This document shows, piece after piece, positions 57,188 to 64,000 of a DNA stretch of 64,000 nt. The number at the start of each line of letters is the position of its first letter. Position 1 is the stretch's first letter. The position numbers and the translations under genes are program-made. The notes under the pieces are model-generated. The model was not told the DNA's origin, made no database searches, and saw only the letters and a list, made by a program, of their open reading frames with translations. This DNA is from Parelaphostrongylus tenuis (Eukaryota > Nematoda > Chromadorea > Rhabditida > Metastrongylidae), in NCBI GenBank assembly GCA_019055375.1, contig JAHQIW010003598.1, positions 62,001-126,000 of the forward strand. Reading direction: 5' to 3'.

Positions 57188-57810
57188 AAGCAAACGTAAC
57201 ACTGATTTTAAGAACAATCTTGAAGATTCTCAATGAGAAAAATGAAAAGAAATCGCATCGCAGACAGAAACTGCCCTTGAAAGCAAGTGGGACTGCCATA
57301 GTGGCAGCATATGAATCAAATCTAGTACGATAAATGTTATACATATGTTCTATACATGTATTATTATATGGGGCGAGGTAGCGCAATGGTTACTGATGCT
57401 TCATATCAGAAGAAAGCTGAGAAGCAAACTGGCTGGTTCGACCTGTGTCGCCCACCTTCAAGCAAAAAGATTCGACTCGACGAGCATTCTACAACTTTAA
57501 TGAATAAGACGAAATCCTCGAGCAGGAAAATTTTTTACATCTAACATTTCGACCTCTTTGTCTCTTCGGAAGCCGACGTGATTAGACTCGAATGTCCCCA
57601 GCCATGCGTTCTTGTTTTGGAAAGACAAAGACCCACTACTCGAGGTTTGATTGAAAAATTCCTTTTCTAAGACATTATTGCTCCGGCGTTGTACTAGCTG
57701 TGCTTGCACGGACTGCTACAGGATTCGATTCAAACGATAACGAAGACGAAGACCCACAACAAAAGCAAACGACTCTGGCCTATCTTCTAAAGAAGACGAA
57801 GAAGCCGAAG
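57188..57810 (+). CDS. candidate two-exon fragment, unidentified
   Basis: Exon 57188-57286 follows ACTCTATTGCAG and encodes ANVTLILRTILKILNEKNEK, then KSHRRQKLPLKA, with donor GTGGGA. Exon 57722-57810 follows CTGCTACAG and encodes FDSNDNEDEDPQQKQTTLAY then LLKKTKKPK, with donor GTTAGC. Phases agree (1 nt + 2 nt). The product would be hydrophilic with alternating basic and acidic blocks; no family recognised. A tRNA-like sequence lies in the intron. A competing minus-strand frame covers 57497-57714 (LEKEFFNQTSSSGSLSFQNK), also with an acceptor, so the strand is not settled. Confidence 0.3.
57366..57455 (+). repeat. tRNA-like pseudogene
   Basis: GGGGCGAGGTAGCGCAATGG (A box) and a 3' end TGTCGCCCACC that pairs with GGGCGA. 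There is a perfect 5-bp anticodon-like stem (CTGAT/ATCAG), and GGTTCGACC stands as the B box. The base before the would-be anticodon is C instead of U and the variable region is too long, so not a functional tRNA. Confidence 0.45.
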
Positions 57811-57889
57811 GTTAGCCGCGTAAAGATTAGGATAATAAACCGAGCATGAGGTCAATCATGTGAAGGAATGACTGACAATTTCTGCTGAG

Positions 57890-58035
57890 GTTTGATGAAG
57901 ATCCTTGCCTAAGATCCCGAGCAACAATCGCAGCAGAACGTCAGATATTCGAAGACTTTGTGGAAGATAATGCGAGGAAACGAATCGGATGCGAAAAGTG
58001 CAGGGAGCCGCACAGCAAATCTGATAAGAGATCGT
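57890..58035 (+). repeat. SINE-B 3' part
   Basis: CTAAGATCCCGAGCAACAAT, GAAACGAATCGGATGCGAAA, GGGAGCCGCACAGC match the second half of SINE-B. Confidence 0.5.
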
Positions 58036-58142
58036 GAAAAAAAAATTATGTGGGCCCGTATCAAAATGGTACAGCAGTCCAGTGATACTTTCTGAATTGA
58101 GTCGTTAGGTAGCACTTAAATAAATGAGCATCATAGAAAATG

Positions 58143-58250
58143 TGATGGCAGGACAGAAGCACTGATAGTTTAGCACGTGCCATCGGAAAGTGTGAGATTC
58201 GGGTTCGACTCTCGCACAGCTAAAAATTCTGCATAACTTTAGATATCCTT
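58143..58250 (+). repeat. SINE-C copy (tRNA-like)
   Basis: GAAGCACTGATAGTTTAGCA (A box), TCGGGTTCGACTCTCGC (B box), tail TTCTGCATAACTTTAGATAT. Confidence 0.6.
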
Positions 58251-58423
58251 GGACATTATACAACCGCCTCTACAAAAAGCAGTTAATGATGTTCTCTTGT
58301 CGATCTCACAAATAAAATACAAACGATGACATGTTGTTATGTGCGATCAATGGGCTTTGCGAGTACCCTACCTAAATCCTCGTGCTTGCGCGTGCCGCAT
58401 ATATTTGACGCCTGATTTGATAG

Positions 58424-59160
58424 GTTGTGTAAAAAGTTCATGCCGCTTTGGCTTTTTGATACGATTTTCAATGAAACTGCTTGATTTTAATCTCCTTCTA
58501 TTGCGCATTTTCTCGAGAATCTTGTGGTATACAAGCTTATAGTTGCTCTAAGATGTAACTGTCTTGGGAACAAATTCGCTTGTTACTCATGCCCGAATGC
58601 TGCGTAGGGAAAAATGCTAATGAAGCGACGCGCAAGAATAATGGAACTTGGGACGATGATACGGTTGTAGAACGAAGGGCTAGGAAGTGGTTCGCGAAGT
58701 TCAAAGCTGGAGAGAACAGTCTGAAGGATCACTAGCGCTCGGGTCGTCCACAGGAAATTGATCGTCAAGCTATCGTTTAGATGGTCGAAGAGAATCCCTC
58801 AATGACATGCCGAAAACTAGCCGAAGAGTTCGACTGTTGCTTCAAAAGCATCGCCAATATTCCGCACGAAGTGGGTAAAGCCCGGAAGAAGAGAAAAAAA
58901 GGGAGGGGGGAGGTGGAAGGGGCACATGAACTGACCGAAGCTCAGCAGGAGAACCGTGCTAACTCGCTCATAGCCATCTCGGTCAAAACGCTCGCGAGCC
59001 CGGCTTCCTGAACGACATTATCCTTGTGAGGAAAAGTGGGTGTCCTTCAACAACCCTCACAAGCACAACGAGCGGAGAATACTTTGATCATTAGTTTAGT
59101 TCTAGTGCAAAAATAATACCAAGAAATTGAAACGGCACGAAATTTCTACACAGCCTATTA
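58424..59160 (+). mobile_element. mariner element with both terminal repeats, internally deleted
   Basis: The left end TAGGTTGTGTAAAAAGTTCA and right end GAAATTTCTACACAGCCTA are inverted repeats flanked by TA. The transposase N-terminal half is recognisable but broken: VVERRARKWFAKFKAGENSL, SGRPQEIDRQA, MVEENPSMTCRKLAEEFDCC, HELTEAQQENRANS, and in another frame EEKWVSFNNPHK (the DEKWV motif, first catalytic Asp replaced by Glu). The element is about 735 bp against about 1.3 kb for a whole mariner; the distal catalytic region is missing. Confidence 0.8.
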
Positions 59161-59621
59161 TTTCGTCGCCCCGCTTTAGGTTGTTCTCTTCGCTTATGCC
59201 GGACCTAGCGAGTCACTCTCTACCCCATTGAATGGCCAGGCCCCTACTGCTGTACCTTTTGCCCATAACTTACCTTTCCTACGCTTTTCCTTGACTGTTA
59301 TAGAAGTCAAGTTGTTAGACTAGTCAATGATATAAAAATGTGTAGAACATGATATGTACATATTGTTAAGCATAACGCAGAGATTAGAGATGCCACGCAA
59401 TACGCACGTCGTCACTGTTTCGACTCGAGGTTCGGGCAAACCAAACCCCCGCCTCCTCGAACTCGTCAAACCAGGAGTTTGTCTATGAGTACAAATACAG
59501 CGACTTTATATCTTGATAGGGCACCACAAGTCATATCATGAGTTAGATGTGCATTGAGTCACCTCTACGGCGTAGAACGGAGCAGAACACATAAAGCATT
59601 TGAGAATGTCACTGGCATGCA

Positions 59622-59950
59622 ATAGATTCGACCCCAGGCGGGAGATGAACTGACGTTTCACCTATACCCGGGGCTCGTGCTACCTCTCGACCACCGAGGC
59701 CATCGCTATGCTACCACTCTTTCTTAGATACAGAGTATCAAAGCTGTCAGCAACCAACATTTCACGGTTTAGTCTTATAAGCACATATCGGCATTGACCC
59801 CAGTTCTCGAAGAAAAAGTGGTAGCAAGGTGATAGTCTTGGTAGTTTAGTGATAGCATGCGCCTCCGGTATAGGTGAACGCGGCTCCAACTGCCTCTTTG
59901 GGTCGAATGTTTTGCAAACCACTCAACAATCTTAGATGTATAATTACAAG
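59622..59950. repeat. convergent SINE-C pair
   Basis: 59628-59815 repeats the unit of the 9.8-10.4 kb tandem array in the minus orientation (GACCCCAGGCGGGAGATGAA, ACCACTCTTTCTTAGATACA, AGCACATATCGGCATTGACC). 59806-59945 is another unit in plus orientation (GAAGAAAAAGTGGTAGCAAG, AGTTTAGTGATAGCATGCGC, GTTTTGCAAACCACTCAACA). Confidence 0.7.
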
Positions 59951-60299
59951 ATCACAACTCGCTACGAAGCAGTAAAAACACATAACACCATAGATTACGC
60001 ATAACGCATTCTGAAGAGGTTGATAAGGGCGAACACTTTGAAGTCACTCATCTGAATCACATTCATGATATCACTGGAAGTGCAAACAATATTCTCCGTA
60101 ATATAACGAATACTGTCTACCTCTTTCCAGGTCCAACTTGTGATACCACATTTGATTTATACATCTTAATTTCGTATGCTGCATATTTTTGCGTCTCCGA
60201 AGACAATCGAACCTCCGATGCACTTTTGATTCTGTTTGCTGGATGCGAATCAGCACAATGGGGACTGCCACAAGTCGGATGACCTTTCGCTGCATTTTT

Positions 60300-60690
60300 G
60301 GATTATTCACGTGACTGAGCTTATTTTGGCAAGTGACCTTTCCACGTGAACTAACAATGAATGTATGTTCTATGGCCTTAATCTGGACTTTCTATCTTCA
60401 TCCTTATCTTTGTTTTACTCTAACCTCCAAACCTGCCCTGCAATGAAATGAAAAATACGAACAACGGGAAGTTCCAGTTAGGCTTGCGCGTGCTGATAAT
60501 CGCAACTTCTATTTTCCTTGCTTGTAGTGTCTGTAATCTTCTTATACATCTAATTTAGTACTATACTGTTACTGTAAGAATGAGCAGTAATCCAAATCCG
60601 AAGAACTCGACACAGAAGCATCTAATAAAAGTCTCGCGTGGCCAAATTAACTCAAACAATACACCTTCTCCCTGGACCTCCACTACAACA
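60300..60690 (+). repeat. direct repeat D, copy 1
   Basis: CACGTGACTGAGCTTATTTT, TTAATCTGGACTTTCTATCT, CTAACCTCCAAACCTGCCCT, AGAAGCATCTAATAAAAGTC recur in the same order at 61482-61870 with scattered changes. Confidence 0.7.
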
Positions 60691-60699
60691 TCTGGTCCA

Positions 60700-61100
60700 T
60701 TGGCCGGAAACAGAGCCCGGGTCGACTGCAGGGAGACGTTCTACTACGGAAACACAAGAACGGCACCACACATCGTGTTGTTTCTATTCGACATCAGGAG
60801 AAAAAACATCTTCAGCACCTCCAAGGAAAGACAATTCCAAAAGTCGGTGTGAAGAGGAATAAAATTAGGATCAAGGATGCCTACTTCTACTTCAAACAAA
60901 TCCGTCGAGCACAAGTCAGCCGCTCGAAACAAACCACCGATGAGGTCAATACAATGACACAGTCAACTGTGATACCCTACTGGACTCCGCAACCGTATTA
61001 TCCTTCATAGATAAGGAACTCGCTCAAGAGCCTCATCCACCCACAATTGACGAACTCATATAACGGTCCAAATACATCTTGGCCCTCATAACGTGCAAGA
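60700..61100 (+). pseudogene. possible BEL/Pao-type gag-protease fragment
   Basis: After a gag-like tail in broken frames, one plus-strand frame at about 60955-61050 reads DTVNCDTLLDSATVLSFIDK then ELAQEPHPPTIDEL. This resembles the retropepsin segment of BEL/Pao elements (LLDSG..SFI...LA), with the catalytic DSG reading DSA. No reverse transcriptase is present nearby. Confidence 0.35.
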
Positions 61101-61404
61101 ATACATTTCAAGAAAAGTCATACGCGATGTGTGGGACGCGGACGTCCATCAACCTTCATTCTTCCTCTGTACTTATCATGCTATGACGAAACCGTTCCAG
61201 CTATCAAAAATTTGTCCAGAAGTTATGGATTTTATCCGAGCAAACGATGCATATCATTCAACATTCGTCGACAACAATGAAAATAAGTCTTTGGTTTGAT
61301 CCTCCGTTCTAATCAGATGTGAACAACTATGGTGTGATAAGAGAACATAAGCCCAATACTGATTCCCTATTCGGCCTGCATCTTCTTCCGGAGCGCCTCG
61401 GTTA

Positions 61405-61466
61405 CCTAAAGGGTAAAAAAGAATAGAGCTCTCGGCGTTGATCAATCCCTGAGGGATGCGCCATGA
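61405..61466 (-). repeat. SINE-A 3' end fragment
   Basis: The plus strand reads AGAGCTCTCGGCGTTGATCA, ATCCCTGAGGGATGCGCCAT, the exact end of SINE-A, then changes abruptly to unrelated sequence beside repeat D copy 2. Confidence 0.8.
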
Positions 61467-61481
61467 ACCTTTCGTTGTACT

Positions 61482-61870
61482 TCTGTTTACTCACATTCCT
61501 GAGCTTATTTCGACATTTAACCTTCTCACGTGAAGTAGCAATGAATCCATGTTCTATGATCTTAATCTGGACACTCTATCTTCAACTTTGATCTTGTTTT
61601 ATTCTAGCCTCCAAACTCGCCCCGTAGTCAAATGAATTCAAGCAGCCTGAAGGTTTCAGCTAGGCTTCCGCTTGATTATAATCTCGACTATTTTCCACTC
61701 TCTATACTGTCTGTAATATTCCTATATATTCTAATTTAAACCAAATCCGAGAAGTTCGATACAGAAGCATCTAAAAGAAGTCCCGCTTGGCCAAGTTGAC
61801 TCTCACAATACACACTCTCCACTGAACCTCCAGTACAGAAAGTATCAGAATGCGAGTGAGGAACGAAGCC
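61482..61870 (+). repeat. direct repeat D, copy 2
   Basis: CCTGAGCTTATTTCGACATT, TTAATCTGGACACTCTATCT, CTAGCCTCCAAACTCGCCCC, AGAAGCATCTAAAAGAAGTC. The distance to copy 1 is about 1.18 kb. Confidence 0.7.
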
Positions 61871-61879
61871 TCTATTAGA

Positions 61880-62750
61880 AACACACTTCTGAATGCTTAG
61901 CACTTCTACTTACAATAGTTGTGGTTACGTTGATCATACAACTCTTAATAATTCACCACAACAGGTCTATCAATGGCTTGCGCCCTATCGTAGCGAGAAG
62001 ATTTGCCTTAGTGTCGGAACCACAAACTGGTGAAGAAGAGACACTTCTTTGCTCTCCTCTATGAATGATCTTCACCAACAACAGGCGTTAGCTGAGAAAT
62101 AAATTCATTAGGAAGCTTTCTGTGCTATAAAGTAACTTTCCAGATAAATGCCAGCAAAGTGATTTTTACTGGAGAAGCTATCGATAGAGTACAAAAAGTG
62201 CAGCAAAGAAACCTAAGTGAGAACGATTAGATAAATGACAGCAGAAATGAAATAAGTTGATATTGATTTGCAGCGGTCTAGTTTCCGCATCATGCACTAA
62301 TCCACTCATATATAGTTTTAGGTTTCAGCAAGAGCTAGAACGTTCAAGTTTACAAGACAGGTCAAAGTTCGAAGACTTCAAAAAACTTTAGAATGTCAGT
62401 AAACAAATGAAACGTCTTACTTGGGCCACAAATTCGACTGTACGGTCAATACTGGGCCATAAGCTATCCAACTGCACCAGAAGCGATTCTATATACTGAA
62501 GATTATCGTGGATCTAAATATAACATTTAATGGCTTCTATATGCAGAAAATGTCTTTAATGTCTTTCTAGGTGTCTCTGGATGTCAGATAGTGATATGTA
62601 ACGATAATCCCTAGTACCTCAATGGACGTCCAAGTCAAAGTGCTGGACATCTGCAAGTGAATAACCAGCAGAGGGTCATCTCATGAACGTAAGATTGCCA
62701 ATTTCACACTGCTTATTCAATACATGCTGATAGCATATTTCAAGCCTTTT
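61880..62750. other. no gene seen
   Basis: AT-rich sequence without a supported exon or a recognised repeat. Confidence 0.3.
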
Positions 62751-62759
62751 GTGTAGTCT

Positions 62760-63125
62760 GCTCTGGCACCTATAACGCTAGAGTGCGTTTCGGCTTATTC
62801 TAGCAAGCCTCTTTAGTAGCACGTGCCTTCCGATTCAGCCAATCCCCTGTATATAAAGGGATCGATGCGGAACACGTTACACTGTACGTAAAGTGGTAAG
62901 TTCACCTGACACTACAGTGATTAACAGTCGATTGCTCATGGCTGGTAAATTGAACGATGCCTTTATATTTGACTGCTCACCTTACGTGCAGTATAACATG
63001 TTCGGCGTCCATTCCTTCATGTGTAGGGGATTGGTTGTAGCGAAAGGCACATGCTACTAATGAGACCTACTAGAATAAAGCCGAAACGCACGTCTAGCAC
63101 TATAGGTGCCAAAAGACCCCATGAA
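62760..63125. mobile_element. foldback element F3
   Basis: The left arm 62764-62905 (GGCACCTATAACGCTAGAGT, CGGCTTATTCTAGCAAGCCT, GCGGAACACGTTACACTGTA) and right arm 62975-63115 (TGCAGTATAACATGTTCGGC, ACTAGAATAAAGCCGAAACG, CTAGCACTATAGGTGCC) are inverted and clearly related, with about 15-20% difference. The spacer is about 70 bp. Related single-arm fragments occur at 10.98, 13.2 and 14.4 kb. Confidence 0.75.
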
Positions 63126-63129
63126 AAGC

Positions 63130-63590
63130 TTAAATTATGCTATCAAGATGTATCTGAATTTTTGGCGAAGTCTTTCAGAATATTCGAAGATAAAGGTGTC
63201 GGTTCTTCATCTCTCAGAACACTTGAGGTAGTGGGAATCTCACTAGCAGAAGTAAGAAGCCTACCATATCCCAGTAAGGACGAATGAGGATTTAAGTGGA
63301 AGTCAACACCTGCAATCCAGGCTACACAGTTCACAGTCTTTTTGAATTGTAAGTTCATAATAGTAGCTTACGGCAAATGTCGTAACCGTTACTGAATCAG
63401 TCAGTGTGTTCAATTCTTCCAGAGCGACAGCACACCGTTCAAGAGCGTCGCCTATGCACTTTGTAGCAAGTCCACTCTAAACATTTGCATCCTACAAACA
63501 ACTCAACAGCTGAAGAAAGGATAAATCTGCTTAATTCTAAGGAGACAGGGAGCATAAGTAGGCATAGAAATGTAACTAATTTATGCTCAA
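63130..63590. other. no gene seen
   Basis: A plus-strand frame of 78 codons (63051-63287) starts inside F3 and has no splice support. Confidence 0.3.
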
Positions 63591-63594
63591 GTAG

Positions 63595-63850
63595 GAGCTA
63601 TAGCTATGGCCGAGTGATTACTGATGATCGGAAGAGGGTTGACCCTTCCTCCCACTCCATCACTCTTCGGCAATCAAAAGGAAAGCCCCATTACAGGGTT
63701 TTCCTCGAGATTGAAAGGTGTGCTTCACCAGTATTCTGTGACATCTGTGAGCAAGATCAAATCCTCAAGCAAACGATGAGAGCGAAGAGACCAATCGAAC
63801 GCGAAGTATTGGGACCCGTACAGTTGAAGAAAAAAAAGCTGTGATAAGGG
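63595..63850 (+). repeat. SINE-B copy, diverged
   Basis: GCTATGGCCGAGTGATTACT head, TCACTCTTCGGCAATCAAAA, TTTCCTCGAGATTGAAAGG, CTTCACCAGTATTCTGTGAC and the tail TATTGGGACCCGTACAGTTG. The 119-codon frame across it follows the repeat. Confidence 0.65.
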
Positions 63851-64000
63851 TCATGAAAGAGATCAAGTAGTAGAAGAATCTCACTAACCACTGATCCGAT
63901 AACTTCTATAATCGAAGAGATATTGTCGGTAATCGACTTCAGTTGCTCAGAAGTTCGGCTTACGTCGATAACAGAACTATTCTCGCCGCTCTTATATTTC

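Noticed and set aside
1..64000. CRISPR arrays, bacterial operons or phage
   Set aside because: No regularly spaced short repeats, no dense gene packing and no Shine-Dalgarno pattern; splice signals and SINEs show nuclear animal DNA.

Overview
The window looks like nuclear DNA of a clade V strongylid nematode, most probably a hookworm (Necator/Ancylostoma type). The evidence is AT-rich DNA, small exons separated by long introns with polypyrimidine-TTTCAG type acceptors, short TTAGGC telomere-type repeats, a nematode-only chemoreceptor family, and an RTE-type retrotransposon of the kind that is very abundant in hookworms. It is not bacterial: there are no operons, ribosome binding sites or CRISPR arrays, and nearly all of the longer open reading frames are chance readings or pieces of transposons.

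Two host genes can be rebuilt with consistent splice phases, and a third partly. (1) 317-1529, minus strand: the 5' exons of a Dishevelled (Wnt signalling) gene. It ends in a DIX domain, continues off the left edge, and carries an unusual N-terminal extension of about 130 residues. (2) 44282-53977, plus strand: a serpentine chemoreceptor of the Sra/Srab group with nine recognised exons including a proposed 15-nt microexon; only the first coding exon is missing. An RTE retrotransposon with multiple disabling changes (about 47.0-50.37 kb) sits in one of its introns. (3) 55708-56293, minus strand: internal exons of a charged, probably nucleolar protein. Weaker exon candidates lie at 8205-8442 (+), 18851-19151 (-, last exon with AATAAA), 25060-25290 (-), 40249-40495 (+), 57188-57810 (+) and a few other places.

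Most of the rest is repeat. There are three families of short elements with tRNA-like heads (called here SINE-A, SINE-B and SINE-C), dispersed in both orientations and at all degrees of decay, and a fourth short repeat (R) that twice lies directly beside SINE-A. Three mariner relics, two older RTE relics, a possible BEL/Pao fragment flanked by ~400-bp direct repeats, and three large foldback (palindromic) elements with diverged relatives make up the rest of the recognisable mobile DNA.

Layout: 0-3 kb Dishevelled 5' end, interstitial telomere repeat, microsatellite, SINE-B; 3-10.5 kb dense SINEs, a two-exon candidate and a CRE/ATCGAT-rich promoter-like patch; 10.5-44 kb mainly gene-poor AT-rich DNA with mariner, RTE and foldback relics; 44-54 kb receptor gene with nested RTE; 54-58 kb CpG/CRE-rich patch and charged-protein exons around a nested foldback element; 58-64 kb mariner with both ends, paired SINE-C copies, BEL-like fragment and a final foldback element. 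Exon calls rest on reading frame, splice consensus and phase agreement seen by eye; no alignment or transcript data were available.
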